A stretch of 64,000 bases of DNA from Methylobacterium sp. Leaf117. Its GTDB lineage: Bacteria > Pseudomonadota > Alphaproteobacteria > Rhizobiales > Beijerinckiaceae. The DNA is taken from contig NZ_LMNL01000023.1 of assembly GCF_001422985.1 (NCBI RefSeq), positions 258,516-322,515 of the forward strand. Reading direction: 5' to 3'. This document shows positions 16,273 to 25,511 of the stretch, piece by piece; the first letter of the stretch is position 1, and each line of letters opens with the position of its first letter. Below the pieces are notes generated by a model, which saw only the letters and a program-made list of their open reading frames with translations, did no database searches and was not told the origin of the DNA. Position numbers and translations under genes: made by a program.

Positions 16273-16727
16273 GTCCCGTCCTGATGCGAAGACTGTCCCA
16301 AGTTGAGACAAAATGCGACTCAATCTTGGTTTCTGCGATAGACTCAGCAAAGACCGGACCTGACGTTTCTCGGCAGTGTTCCGAGATCACCGGGAGCGAT
16401 CAGCCCGACAGTCACCATGGCTTGCCGCAACGCCGCAGGATTAGACGGCCGGGCTGTGCGCTGTACAGACCGGGATTCCGATCCGGCCTGCCCGGGAGGC
16501 GTCTCTACTGCTCGATGAGAAAACAACTGGAGATGAACAGGGGCCGAGTTTCGGTTGATTTCGCGCGTCAGGTGTGGACAAGCACGGCGCATAGTGTCGG
16601 CGCTGTTCTGGCGCAACCTTGGTTTGTCTCCGGGCGGCCTCGAGATTGCCGTTGCTGCGCGCCCTCCGGCTGCGCGGCGTGACGGTAAAGAAACCTGTGC
16701 GTCGTCCCGGCGCGTGACGGAATTCCG
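16273..16727. other. Divergent intergenic region, sugar transferase/MFS
   Basis: 455 bases carrying the promoters of two divergent genes. Stretches around 16290-16350 are relatively AT-rich. No supported gene or clear operator was recognised. Confidence 0.4.
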
Positions 16728-17963
16728 ATGTCCCCGACCCTGAATGACACCGTCGAGTCGATGCCTGCGTCGCCGGCTCCAGCCAGCGCCGCCCGAGGGA
16801 CGGCCTATGCTATCCTCGCGGCCTTGAGCCTGTCGCACCTCCTCAACGACCTGGTGCAGTCGCTGCTTCCGGCGATCTATCCGCTGCTGAAGCAGAGCTT
16901 CCACCTGGATTTCGGCCAGATCGGCCTCATCACCCTAGTGTTCCAGCTCACCGCCTCGGTGCTGCAGCCGGTCGTCGGGCTCTATACCGACCGGAGCCCG
17001 ATGCCGTTCTCCCTGGCCCTCGGCATGGCCGCCTCCCTGGTCGGGCTCCTGCTCCTCTCGATGGCCTGGACCTACGGCGTGCTGCTGCTCGCGGCCGGCC
17101 TCGTCGGGATCGGTTCCGCAATCTTCCACCCGGAAGCCTCGCGGGTCGCCCGCCTCGCCTCCGGCGGGCGCTACGGGCTCGCCCAATCGGTGTTCCAGGT
17201 CGGCGGCAATGCCGGCACGGCTCTCGGCCCGCTGCTCGCCGCCTTCATCGTGGTGCCGCACGGCCAGTCCAGCGTGGCGTGGTTCTCCCTGGCCGCGCTC
17301 GCCGGCATCATCGTCCTCGGCATCGTCGGGCGCTGGTACCGGGACCGGCTCGCCGCCAGTGCCCGGGCGCCGGCGCGATCCCGCGCGGGGACGGTCACGC
17401 CGCTCTCGCGCGCCCGCATCGTCGCAACGGTCGCGATCCTGCTGACGCTGATCTTCTCCAAGTATTTCTACATGGCGAGCTTCTCGTCCTACTACACGTT
17501 CTATCTCATCCATCGCTTCGGCGTGTCGGTGGCACAGTCCCAGGTCTACCTGTTCGTCTTCCTGGGCGCGGTCGCCGCCGGCACCATCCTGGGCGGCCCG
17601 ATCGGGGATCGCGTCGGCCGCAAGCCGGTGATCTGGGGCTCGATCCTCGGTGTGCTGCCGTTCACGCTGATCCTGCCCCATGCCAACCTGGCCTGGACGG
17701 TGGCGCTGACGATCCCGATCGGGGCGATCCTGGCCTCGGCGATGCCGGCGATCCTGGTCTATGCCCAGGAACTGCTGCCCGGCCGGGTGGGGCTGGTCGG
17801 CGGCCTGTTCTTCGGCTTCGCCTTCGGCATGGGCGGGCTCGGGGCGGCGATCCTGGGCGAAGTCGCCGACCACACCAGCATCGAGTTCGTCTACGCCCTC
17901 TCGGCCTACCTGCCGCTGATCGGCCTCAGCGCGGCATTGCTGCCGCGCCTCGCCAGCCGCTGA
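16728..17963 (+). CDS. MFS transporter, fosmidomycin-resistance (Fsr) type
   Basis: A 411-residue 12-helix major-facilitator exporter. The opening LAALSLSHLLNDLVQSLLPAIY and PLLKQSFHLDFGQIGLITLV, then QPVVGLYTDRSP and GSAIFHPEASRVARL, are characteristic of the Fsr branch. The loop motif GGPIGDRVGRKPVIWGS is seen before helix 8. Known members export fosmidomycin or other small molecules; the natural substrate here is unknown. It is a single gene, convergent with an HmuQ-like gene. Confidence 0.87.
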   Translation: MSPTLNDTVESMPASPAPASAARGTAYAILAALSLSHLLNDLVQSLLPAIYPLLKQSFHLDFGQIGLITLVFQLTASVLQPVVGLYTDRSPMPFSLALGMAASLVGLLLLSMAWTYGVLLLAAGLVGIGSAIFHPEASRVARLASGGRYGLAQSVFQVGGNAGTALGPLLAAFIVVPHGQSSVAWFSLAALAGIIVLGIVGRWYRDRLAASARAPARSRAGTVTPLSRARIVATVAILLTLIFSKYFYMASFSSYYTFYLIHRFGVSVAQSQVYLFVFLGAVAAGTILGGPIGDRVGRKPVIWGSILGVLPFTLILPHANLAWTVALTIPIGAILASAMPAILVYAQELLPGRVGLVGGLFFGFAFGMGGLGAAILGEVADHTSIEFVYALSAYLPLIGLSAALLPRLASR

Positions 17964-18050
17964 CCCCCGTTTCGGCCACGACAGCCGGCCCGACGCCGGA
18001 GGTGCGCGGGGTCGCGGACGGGTCCCGTCCTCGGGAATAGGAGCCGCGCG

Positions 18051-18386
18051 CTACGCCGCGGCCTCCGAATCGGGGCGCGCGACGGTCTGAATCGCCTCGA
18101 ATCCCTCGAATTGCGGATGGCCCAGGTACAGGGGCTTGGTCGAGGGCACGCGGCCATGCGCTTTGCGGAACTGCTCCGAGCGGGTCCACGCCTCGAAATC
18201 GGCTTTCGACGACCAGATGGTGTGCGACGCATAGAGGACGTGGTCCTCGTGCTCGGGTCCGCGCAGCAGGTGGAACTCGACGAAGCCCGCCATCTCGCCG
18301 AGATGACTGTCACGACCGAGCCAGACCTGCTCGAAATCTTCCGTCGCATCCTTGACGACTTTGAAGCGATTCATTGCGATAAACAT
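18051..18386 (-). CDS. Haem-degrading monooxygenase, HmuQ/IsdG-like
   Basis: A 111-residue antibiotic-biosynthesis-monooxygenase-fold protein. The opening MFIAMNRFKVVKDATEDFEQ, then FVEFHLLRGPEHEDHVLYAS and WSSKADFEAWTRSEQFRKAH, matches rhizobial HmuQ. The IsdG catalytic trio can be placed as Asn6, Trp67 and His77. It would split haem to release iron. The ATG at 18386 has an AGGTGG Shine-Dalgarno. No haem-uptake genes are adjacent, and no obvious Fur or Irr box is seen. Confidence 0.83.
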   Translation of the reverse strand: MFIAMNRFKVVKDATEDFEQVWLGRDSHLGEMAGFVEFHLLRGPEHEDHVLYASHTIWSSKADFEAWTRSEQFRKAHGRVPSTKPLYLGHPQFEGFEAIQTVARPDSEAAA

Positions 18387-18871
18387 GATCCACCTGGGTT
18401 TTCGGGCGTCCGGGGCGGTCCCCATCGACGAAGGGAATCTGGGGCGCCGGCCGGGGAAAGACCATCGGATTCGGCGCATGCGTCGCGGCCGCGGCCGGAG
18501 CCGCCCCGCCTGAACCCCGATCCGTGTCGTTACCGAAGGTGACGCCGAAGGGTTTCGTGCTGCGAATGACAGCGCAATGCAGCGAATCTCGGCTTGGAGA
18601 TCACAACGTCGCGCTTGCAATCCGTGCCGGCTTTGTGGTCAAGCTGTCAGAATGGTCAGGTCCGATGCTGATGCGGAGTAAAACGCCCAGTGGCATTTGA
18701 CGGCAGACAAGGATAGTCTCACAGAGCTCGTGAAATTGACGTTCGACTGCCTTTGTTTCGTGATGAATGAGCTTGGGGTGTCCTGCACAGCTTTGTACGA
18801 AAGCGCTCAATTCTCCCAGCCCTTCCGGGAGCGAGGCCGAGCGGGAATTTCTTTAGGGACTGAATCGAGAG
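18387..18871. other. Intergenic region hmuQ-like/XRE regulator
   Basis: 485 bases between divergent genes; 18560-18780 is more AT-rich than average and may contain both promoters. A short open frame at 18697-18900 has no recognised family and overlaps the XRE gene, so I do not call it. Confidence 0.4.
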
Positions 18872-19276
18872 ATGATGCCGAAGCAGACTACCGACGTTGA
18901 TCGCCTCGTCGGATTGAGGATCACCGCACTGCGCAAGGCGCGCGGCCTCAGTCAAACCGCACTCGGCACTGCCGTGGGCGTCACCTTCCAGCAGGTCCAG
19001 AAGTATGAGAAGGGCCAGAACCGCGTCGGCGCCGGTCGCCTGCGCGAGATCGCCCGTCTCCTCGAGGTTCCGGTCTCGGCGTTCTTCGAGGAGGACGAAG
19101 TCGGCGGCACCCAGTCGGACGTCTTCGGCTTCCTCAGTGCGCAGGGCGCCATCGAGTTGCTGCGGGCCTACGCGCTGATCGAGGACGATCAACTGCGCCG
19201 CGACGTGCTGGCGATCGTGCGCACCGCCGCCAAGATGGGCAAGCAGGCCCCCGAGCCCGCCGCCGCTGCCGAGTAG
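18872..19276 (+). CDS. XRE-family transcriptional regulator
   Basis: A 134-residue regulator with a classic lambda-repressor-like HTH at residues about 12-67: LRKARGLSQTALGTAVGVTF, QQVQKYEKGQNRVGAGRLRE, IARLLEVPVSAFFEE. The C-terminal half is a short helical region (ELLRAYALIEDDQLRRDVLA) shared with many alphaproteobacterial relatives. Targets are unknown. It ends 17 bases from the convergent cobB stop. Confidence 0.9.
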   Translation: MMPKQTTDVDRLVGLRITALRKARGLSQTALGTAVGVTFQQVQKYEKGQNRVGAGRLREIARLLEVPVSAFFEEDEVGGTQSDVFGFLSAQGAIELLRAYALIEDDQLRRDVLAIVRTAAKMGKQAPEPAAAAE

Positions 19277-19293
19277 GGGCTCGCGTCGAGGCC

Positions 19294-20604
19294 CTACCCG
19301 ATCCAGTGGAAGAAGCTGCCGGTGACGGAGCCGCGCCGGTGCCCCGCGATGCCGAGGGGCACGCCTTCCGCGTCGGTCACGGCAGCCAGGCCGGTCTCTT
19401 GCGTCGGTGCGTCGCTGCGCTCGCTGGCGTAGTGGAACTCGTGCCCGACCAGGCGCGCGCCCGCTCCGCCGAGGGACCCTTCGGCCAGAAGCGTCGCGAC
19501 CCGGTAGCCGAGATGGAGGCGGCGCGCCTTGTAGGACGTCGCCACGGGCAGCAGCCCGGCCATCGCGTGCGTCACGCCGGCGGCGTCCTCCAGGCTTTCG
19601 CCGAGGACCATGTAGCCGCCGCATTCGCCGTGGACCGGCTTATGCTGCGCGAAGTCGCGCAGGCCGCCGAGGAAACGATCGGCCTGCGCCAGACGGCCGG
19701 CATGCAGCTCCGGATAGCCGCCGGGCAGCCAGCACGCATCGCAATCGGCGGGCGGCGCCTCGTCCGCCAGTGGTGAGAACGGGACCAGTTCCGCCCCGGC
19801 CGCGCGCCAGCCCGCCTCCATGTGCGGGTACAGGAACGAGAAGGCCGCATCGGACGCCAGGGCGATGCGCTGGCCCGGCGGCCGGGGCAGGGTGCCCGAG
19901 CCGGGGCCGGGCGCCGCACCGGCCGCGGCGGCCAGGATCGCGTCGAGGTCGAGCCCCGCTTCGGCGAGGTCGCCCAGCCGGTCGAGGCGAGCCTCGAGGT
20001 CGTTGGTCTCGCGGGCCTGGACGAGGCCAAGATGCCGTTCGGGCAGGACGAGGCTGGCGTCGCGCATTAGGGCGCCGAGCACCGGCATGCCGATGCGGCT
20101 CAGGCCCGCCTCCACGAGACGGCGATGGCGCGGGCTCGCGACCTTGTTCAGCACCACCCCGGCGATGTGGATGCGGGGATCGTAGGCCCGGCAGCCGAGG
20201 GCGAGGGCGGCGGCGGATTGGGCCGCGCCCGACACGTCGAGGACGAGGATCACCGGCCAGCCGTAGCGCGCCGCGATGTCGGCGTTCGCCCCCGTCCGGC
20301 CCTCATGCGCCACGATACCGTCGAACAGCCCCATCGACCCCTCGGCCACCACGAGGTCGGCGCCGGTGGCCGCCAGGGCCGCCACCGCATCGAGCATCGG
20401 CTCGGGCATGGCGAAGCTGTCGAGGTTGAAGCTCGGATGCCCGGTGGCCGCCTGGTGGAAGGCGGGGTCGATGTAGTCCGGTCCGCACTTGGCGCCCCGT
20501 ACGGCGAGTCCGCGCCGGGCCAGCGCCCGCATCAGCGCCAGCGTCACGGTGGTCTTGCCCGAACTCGAGCGGGGCGCCGCGACAAGGAGGCCGGGCACGC
20601 TCAT
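19294..20604 (-). CDS. cobB: Hydrogenobyrinic acid a,c-diamide synthase
   Basis: A 436-residue amidotransferase that uses ATP and glutamine to amidate the a and c side chains of hydrogenobyrinic acid. The N-terminal domain has the P-loop [16 protein letters not shown] and [12 protein letters not shown]; the C-terminal class I-type glutaminase domain has the nucleophile in [11 protein letters not shown]. The ATG overlaps the cobM stop (ATGA), so it is the last gene of cobL-cobE-cobM-cobB. Confidence 0.95.
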   Translation of the reverse strand: MSVPGLLVAAPRSSSGKTTVTLALMRALARRGLAVRGAKCGPDYIDPAFHQAATGHPSFNLDSFAMPEPMLDAVAALAATGADLVVAEGSMGLFDGIVAHEGRTGANADIAARYGWPVILVLDVSGAAQSAAALALGCRAYDPRIHIAGVVLNKVASPRHRRLVEAGLSRIGMPVLGALMRDASLVLPERHLGLVQARETNDLEARLDRLGDLAEAGLDLDAILAAAAGAAPGPGSGTLPRPPGQRIALASDAAFSFLYPHMEAGWRAAGAELVPFSPLADEAPPADCDACWLPGGYPELHAGRLAQADRFLGGLRDFAQHKPVHGECGGYMVLGESLEDAAGVTHAMAGLLPVATSYKARRLHLGYRVATLLAEGSLGGAGARLVGHEFHYASERSDAPTQETGLAAVTDAEGVPLGIAGHRRGSVTGSFFHWIG

Positions 20605-21413
20605 GCGCGCTCTCCCGTCGCCGGTTCGCCGGCCGCGCTCTCTCCCAGCACGGTACTGCCGGTGGGGCGGAAGCGGCGATCGTAGTCGGGCGAATACAGG
20701 GCGCTTTCGCGGAACTCCGCCGGGTCGAGCGCGGGTCCCACCAAGATGAGCGCCGTTCGCTCCAGGCCGGCCTCCGCCACCTGGCCCGCCAGGGTCGCCA
20801 GGGTTCCGGTCAGCACGCGCTCGTCGGGCCAGGTGGCGCGGAACACCACCGCGGCCGGGCAATCGGCGCCGTAGAACGGCGTCAGCTCGGCCACCACCGT
20901 GTCGATGACGTGGATGGACAGGTGCAGGGCCAGCGTCGCGCCGGTGGCGGCGAAGGCCGCGAGGGTCTCGCGCTCCGGCATGGCGCTGGCCCGCCCCGAG
21001 GTCCGGGTGAGAACCACGGACTGGGCAAGGCCCGGCACCGTGAGTTCGCGTCGCAGCAGCGCGGCGGCGGCTGCGAAGGACGGCACGCCCGGCGTCACCG
21101 TGAAGGGAATGCCGGCCTGCGTGAGCCGGCGGGTCTGCTCGGCCAGGGCGCTCCAGATCGATAGGTCGCCCGAATGCAGGCGCGCCACGTCGTGGCCCGC
21201 CGCGTGGGCGGCCGCGCATTCGGCCACGATGGCGTCGAGGTCGAGGGGGGCCGTGTCGACGACGCGCGCGCCCGGCGGGCACCAGCCCAGGATTTCGGGC
21301 GCCACCAGCGAGCCGGCATGGAGGCAGACGGGGCAGCGCGCGATGAGATCGCGCCCACGCACGGTGATGAGGTCGGCCGCGCCTGGACCGGCGCCGATGA
21401 AGTGAACGGTCAT
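20601..21413 (-). CDS. cobM: Precorrin-4 C11-methyltransferase
   Basis: A 270-residue SAM-dependent corrin methyltransferase. The opening [20 protein letters not shown] is the family glycine-rich loop; [16 protein letters not shown] and [15 protein letters not shown] are the tetrapyrrole-methylase signatures specific to the C11 enzyme. The last 35 residues are a poorly conserved tail. It overlaps cobE upstream and cobB downstream by 4 bases each. Confidence 0.95.
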   Translation of the reverse strand: MTVHFIGAGPGAADLITVRGRDLIARCPVCLHAGSLVAPEILGWCPPGARVVDTAPLDLDAIVAECAAAHAAGHDVARLHSGDLSIWSALAEQTRRLTQAGIPFTVTPGVPSFAAAAALLRRELTVPGLAQSVVLTRTSGRASAMPERETLAAFAATGATLALHLSIHVIDTVVAELTPFYGADCPAAVVFRATWPDERVLTGTLATLAGQVAEAGLERTALILVGPALDPAEFRESALYSPDYDRRFRPTGSTVLGESAAGEPATGERA

Positions 21414-21922
21414 GAGCCCTGCGTGACGGATTGTGCGCGAAGCGCAAGGGCGCAGGTCGCCCCGGCGCTGGCGATTCGCCGCACCACCAGGGTCGCCCCG
21501 GCCCCGGCGCCGGCCAAAGCCGCGGCTTCCGCCACCGAGCCGACCCGGCGCGAGGCCTCGATCCGCGGCGAGCGGGTGGATACCTGCGCGTCGACGGCGA
21601 TCATGGCTTCGGACGGGATGGCGTCGAGGGGACGGCCCAGGGCGTCGGCGACGCTGCGGATCGGGGGCTCCCCGGCCCGGTCGGCCGCGGTGGCGAGGCG
21701 GGCCACGCGGGCGAGCGGCACTCCGGCCGCGTCGCAGGCCCGTGCCACCAGCGCGAGGATCTCATCGGCCGGGGTCGCGCGGCGGAAGCCGATCCCGGCG
21801 ATGAGGTCGGGCGCACGGGCATGAGGAGGGTCGGCATGAAGTGGGCCGGCAAGAGGTGGGCCGGCATGAGGTGGGGCGGGATGGGGCGCATTGGGATGGG
21901 GCGGGCCGGAATCGCCCGGCAT
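21410..21922 (-). CDS. cobE: Cobalamin biosynthesis protein CobE with repeat-rich N-terminus
   Basis: A 170-residue protein whose C-terminal 120 residues are the CobE/CbiG-C domain: [60 protein letters not shown]. The family acts in the middle of corrin-ring synthesis, but its exact activity in the aerobic route is not settled. Residues about 5-36 are pentapeptide repeats of PPHAG type, made by a 15-bp tandem DNA repeat. The ATG overlaps the cobL stop. Confidence 0.88.
   Translation of the reverse strand: MPGDSGPPHPNAPHPAPPHAGPPLAGPLHADPPHARAPDLIAGIGFRRATPADEILALVARACDAAGVPLARVARLATAADRAGEPPIRSVADALGRPLDAIPSEAMIAVDAQVSTRSPRIEASRRVGSVAEAAALAGAGAGATLVVRRIASAGATCALALRAQSVTQGS
21818..21907. repeat. 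Six degenerate 15-bp tandem units inside cobE
   Basis: Units begin at 21818, 21833, 21848, 21863, 21878 and 21893 (for example GGCATGAAGTGGGCC and GGCAAGAGGTGGGCC). On the minus strand they encode Pro/His-rich pentapeptides at the N-terminus of CobE. Confidence 0.85.
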
Positions 21923-23160
21923 CAGGCCTTCACCCAGCTCCACTGCGTCACCGGCATGGCGCTGCGCCAGCCGTGCAGAGGCCCGACCGGATCCGCATGG
22001 GCGACCGCGAGGCGCTTGAGGCTGCCGCCCTGGCGCGCGAAGGCCGCGAGCAGCACCGCCTCCCCCTCGAGGGTGACCACGTTGGCGACGAGGCGTCCGC
22101 CGGGGCGCAGGGCGGCCCGAGCCGTATCGAGGACGCCCGGCACGGTGATGCCGCCGCCGATGAACACGGTGTCGGGTTCGGGCAATCCGGCGAGCGCGTC
22201 GGGGGCCCGGCCCTCGACCACCCGCAGGTCCGGTACGCCGAGCCGGTCGGCGTTGCGGGCGATACGGGCGGCCCGGACCGGGCTGCCCTCGATGGCGACG
22301 GCCTTGAGGCTCGGATGGCGCAGCATCCACTCGATCGAGATCGAGCCGGCCCCGGCGCCGATGTCCCACAGGGTCTGGCCGGCGCGCGGACGCAGGGCGG
22401 CCAGCGTCACGGCCCGGATGTCGGCCTTGGTGAGCTGGCCGTCATTCTCGAACCAGGCATCGTCGAGGCCGGGACTCAAGCCAACGACCCGGGCTTCGGG
22501 CGATCCTACGACCTCGATGCCCAGGGTGTTGAGGGGGTCGATCTCCTGAAAGGCGAAACCGTCAGCCAGGGCGCTGCGGCGGCGTTCCCGCGCGCCCCCC
22601 ATGGCCTCCAGGACGGTCAGGCGGGAGGCGCCGAGGCCGCGCTCGCGCAGCAGGCTGGCGACCGCCCCCGGCGTCGTCCCGTCCCAGGTCAGGACCAGGA
22701 GGCGGGCGCCGGGCTGGAGATGCGGGATCAGCCGGGGCAGCGCCCGGCCGTGCAGGGTCAGGCAAGCGGTCTCGGCCATCGGCCAGCCGAGGCGGGCGCA
22801 GGCGAGGCTGAAGGCGGAGGGATGGGGAAAAACCCGCATCTCGTCGGCCGGAATCAGGCGGGCGATTTCGGCGCCGATGCCGTAGTGGAACGGGTCCCCG
22901 GTGGCGAGGATGCAGGTCGATGTTCCGCGCCGGGCGAGCAGACCCGGATAGGCCTCGGCGATCGGGCTGGGCCAGATCCGCGTCTCGGCCGCCAGAGGCG
23001 CCGCCAAGGCGAGGTGCCGGCGCCCGCCATAGATCAGGCTTGCGCCGTCGAGGGCCGCGCTGGCGGCGGGGCTCAGGCCCGCGCGTCCGTCCTCGCCGAG
23101 GCCCACGATGGTCAGCCAGGGCGCCGCCGGCCGCGGGGTGGACTCGGTGTCATCGGTCAT
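21922..23160 (-). CDS. cobL: Precorrin-6Y C5,15-methyltransferase (decarboxylating)
   Basis: A 412-residue two-domain enzyme. The N-terminal CbiE-like methylase (WLTIVGLGEDGRAGLSPAAS, ATGDPFHYGIGAEIARLIP) is joined to a C-terminal CbiT-like Rossmann methyltransferase (LWDIGAGAGSISIEWMLRHP, VFIGGGITVPGVL). It methylates C5 and C15 and removes the C12 acetate carboxyl. Its start codon is only 13 bases from the start of the divergent cobK, leaving no room for separate promoters between them. Confidence 0.95.
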   Translation of the reverse strand: MTDDTESTPRPAAPWLTIVGLGEDGRAGLSPAASAALDGASLIYGGRRHLALAAPLAAETRIWPSPIAEAYPGLLARRGTSTCILATGDPFHYGIGAEIARLIPADEMRVFPHPSAFSLACARLGWPMAETACLTLHGRALPRLIPHLQPGARLLVLTWDGTTPGAVASLLRERGLGASRLTVLEAMGGARERRRSALADGFAFQEIDPLNTLGIEVVGSPEARVVGLSPGLDDAWFENDGQLTKADIRAVTLAALRPRAGQTLWDIGAGAGSISIEWMLRHPSLKAVAIEGSPVRAARIARNADRLGVPDLRVVEGRAPDALAGLPEPDTVFIGGGITVPGVLDTARAALRPGGRLVANVVTLEGEAVLLAAFARQGGSLKRLAVAHADPVGPLHGWRSAMPVTQWSWVKA

Positions 23161-23173
23161 GGAGAACGCCCCC

Positions 23174-23920
23174 ATGGACGGCGAAAGCATGCGGATTCTG
23201 ATCCTGGGCGGCACCGGCGAGGCCGGCGCGCTGGTGCGCGGATTGCTGGCGTGCGGAGACCGCCACGCCGTCACTCTGTCGCTCGCCGGCCGTACCAGCC
23301 AGCCGAAGGCGGAGCCGGTGCCGACCCGGATCGGCGGGTTCGGCGGCGCGGATGGCTTGGCCGCGTGGCTGGCCCAGGACCGCACCGATCTGGTGGTCGA
23401 CGCGACCCATCCCTTCGCGGCCCGGATGAGCGCCAACGCCGCCGAGGCCTGTGCCCGCACCGGCACGCGCCTGCTGGCGATCCGGCGTCCGGCCTGGCAG
23501 CCGGTGTCCGGCGACCACTGGACGGAGGTGCCCGACATGGAGGCCGCCGCCCGAGCGCTTGGCCCCGCGCCGCGCCGGGTCTTCCTCACCATCGGGCGTC
23601 AGGAGGTGGCGGCCTTCGCGGCCGCGCCCCAGCACGACTACGTCGTCCGCGCCATCGAGAGCGTCGATCTGGCGGTGCCGCGCCTGAGCACGATCCAGGC
23701 CCGAGGCCCCTTCGACGAGGCCGCCGAGGCGGCGTTCCTGGCCGGGAGCGCGATCGAGGTCCTGGTCTCGAAGAATTCCGGCGGCAGCGCCACCTACGGC
23801 AAGATTGCCGCCGCGCGGTCGCTCGGGCTGCCGGTGATCATGGTCGCCAGACCGCACAAACCGGAGGTGCCGAGCGTGCCGGACGTGACGGCCGCGCTGG
23901 ATCGGATCGCCATCCTCTGA
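23174..23920 (+). CDS. cobK: Precorrin-6A reductase
   Basis: A 248-residue NADPH-dependent reductase. The Rossmann start RILILGGTGEAGALVRGLLA, then VVDATHPFAARMSANAAEAC, FLTIGRQEVAAF and LVSKNSGGSATYGKI A are family signatures. ATG 23174 has a GGAGAA eight bases upstream; ATG 23189 would lose five residues. It is the only cob gene on the plus strand within the minus-strand block, lying between the ends of cobJ and cobL. Confidence 0.95.
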   Translation: MDGESMRILILGGTGEAGALVRGLLACGDRHAVTLSLAGRTSQPKAEPVPTRIGGFGGADGLAAWLAQDRTDLVVDATHPFAARMSANAAEACARTGTRLLAIRRPAWQPVSGDHWTEVPDMEAAARALGPAPRRVFLTIGRQEVAAFAAAPQHDYVVRAIESVDLAVPRLSTIQARGPFDEAAEAAFLAGSAIEVLVSKNSGGSATYGKIAAARSLGLPVIMVARPHKPEVPSVPDVTAALDRIAIL

Positions 23921-23940
23921 GGCCTGCGCCGCCCCGCGCA

Positions 23941-24699
23941 TCACGCGGCCGGCACGCTGCGCGGCGTGTAGACGAAGGGCGTGGCGTCGCCGCGCGGGAT
24001 CAGCCGGGTCGCCGAAGCGCCGATGATCACCACGGTGGCCATGTCGGCGGTGGTGTCCCGGGCCTGATCGAGGGTGAGGATCCGGATCGCCTCGTCGGGG
24101 CGCGAGACCGCGCGGGCGAACACCACTGGTGTGTCGCCGCGCCGGATTCCGGCCGCCAGATCGAGGGCCCGGCCGAGCTGCCAGGGCCGGGCCGAGGAGA
24201 TCGGGTTGTAGAGGGACACCACGAAATCCGCCTGCAGCACGGCCTCCAGCCGGGCGGTGATGACCTCCCAGGGCTTGAGGTTGTCCGACAGGGACATCGC
24301 GCAAAAATCGCCGCCGAGCGGCGCGCCGAGCCTGGCCGCGGCCGCCAGCATGGCGGTGATGCCGGGCTCGACCGTGATGGGGAGGCTGGCCCAGGCCGGG
24401 TCGCCGGCCTCCACCGCTTCGAAAACGGCGGCCGCCATGGCGAAGACGCCGGGATCGCCGCCGGAGACCACGGCCACGCGCCGGCCGGAGGCGGCCAGTT
24501 CGAGAGCGTGGCGCGCCCGGTCGACCTCGACCCGGTTGTCGCTGGCATGGCGCATCAGGCCCGGCCGCTCGGGAACCCGGGCGACGTAGGGGATGTAGCC
24601 GATCAGGTCCTCGGCCTGGTCCAGGGCGGCCTGGGCCGCTGCCGTCAGTAGGCGCGGATCGCCGGGTCCGAGACCGATCACCGTCAGCGAACCGCTCAC
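23941..24699 (-). CDS. cobJ: Precorrin-3B C17-methyltransferase
   Basis: A 252-residue SAM-dependent enzyme that methylates C17 and drives ring contraction of precorrin-3B. Motifs: LTVIGLGPGDPRLLTAAAQA, AVVSGGDPGVFAMAAAVFEA, LSDNLKPWEVI, VSLYNPISSARPWQL. The GTG start overlaps the cobI stop (GTGA). It needs the CobG product made by the gene three places upstream. Confidence 0.95.
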   Translation of the reverse strand: MSGSLTVIGLGPGDPRLLTAAAQAALDQAEDLIGYIPYVARVPERPGLMRHASDNRVEVDRARHALELAASGRRVAVVSGGDPGVFAMAAAVFEAVEAGDPAWASLPITVEPGITAMLAAAARLGAPLGGDFCAMSLSDNLKPWEVITARLEAVLQADFVVSLYNPISSARPWQLGRALDLAAGIRRGDTPVVFARAVSRPDEAIRILTLDQARDTTADMATVVIIGASATRLIPRGDATPFVYTPRSVPAA

Positions 24700-25487
24700 G
24701 GGCGGCGCCCCTCGCCGGGCAGCAGGACCATCGAGAAGTAGGGCGCGTCGTCGTCGGGCTTGTCCTTGAGCGCGATCACCCGCTCGCCCGCCATGGTGCC
24801 GCGCTCGACATAGACCGCGCGCTCCAGCACGCCGGCTTCGGCCAGCGCCGCCCGCACCTTGGGCAGGTGCCGGCCGAGCTTCATCAGCACGGCGGCGTCG
24901 GTGGCGCGCAGTCGCTCCACCAGGTCGGCCTGCGCCAGGGTGGCGGGCAGCACGGTGAGCACGTCGTCGCCCCAGGTGATCGGGGTTCCGGCCCGGGTCC
25001 AGCAGCCGGACATGCCGGTGACCCCGGGCACCACCTCCACGGGGAAGCGGTCCTTGAGGCGGCGCCACAGGTGCATGAACGAGCCGTAGAAGAACGGATC
25101 GCCCTCCGACAGGATCGCCACGTCCCGGCCCGCGCCGAGATGGTCGGCGAGGCGGGCGGCCGCGTCGTCGTAGAAGGCGGCCAACGCCGCGACGTAGTCG
25201 GGATGCTCGGGGTGAAGCTCGGTGGTGTAGGGATAGACCAGCGGGCACTCGCGCGCCGGCTCGGCGGCCAGCACCGCGTCCGCGATGGTGCGGGCATTGC
25301 CGCGCCGGCCCTTCTTGCAGAAATGCACCAGCACGGGCGCCCGCTCCAGCACCCGTACGGCGCGGACGGTGAGGTAATCCGGCTCACCCGGCCCCATGCC
25401 GACGCCGAACAGGGTGCCGGTGGTCGCCAGGCGGGGCATCTCGGTGCGCTCCGCCGCCTCGGGGGGAAGCCCCTCGCTCGCGTCCAT
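24696..25487 (-). CDS. cobI: Precorrin-2 C20-methyltransferase
   Basis: A 263-residue SAM-dependent methylase: TLFGVGMGPGEPDYLTVRAV, HFCKKGRRGNARTIAD, AILSEGDPFFYGSFMHLWRR, VVPGVTGMSGCWTRAGTPI. It commits precorrin-2 to cobalamin rather than sirohaem. ATG 25487 is preceded by an in-frame GTG at 25490 within a 12-bp tandem duplication that spans the cobH stop. Confidence 0.95.
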   Translation of the reverse strand: MDASEGLPPEAAERTEMPRLATTGTLFGVGMGPGEPDYLTVRAVRVLERAPVLVHFCKKGRRGNARTIADAVLAAEPARECPLVYPYTTELHPEHPDYVAALAAFYDDAAARLADHLGAGRDVAILSEGDPFFYGSFMHLWRRLKDRFPVEVVPGVTGMSGCWTRAGTPITWGDDVLTVLPATLAQADLVERLRATDAAVLMKLGRHLPKVRAALAEAGVLERAVYVERGTMAGERVIALKDKPDDDAPYFSMVLLPGEGRRP

Positions 25488-25511
25488 CACTCGATCTCTC
25501 ACTCGATCTCT
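25488..25511. repeat. 12-bp tandem duplication at the cobH-cobI junction
   Basis: CACTCGATCTCT occurs twice in immediate succession. On the coding strand it duplicates the last codons and stop of cobH (ATC GAG TGA) just before the cobI ATG. Confidence 0.95.

Noticed and set aside
18016..18030. GGACGGGTCCCGTCC palindrome between the MFS and hmuQ-like genes as terminator
   Set aside because: The central loop is a single base, too small to form a hairpin of full stem length; evidence is weak.
18697..18900. 67-codon plus-strand frame before the XRE regulator
   Set aside because: No family, weak start, and it overlaps the XRE gene; composition alone does not support it.
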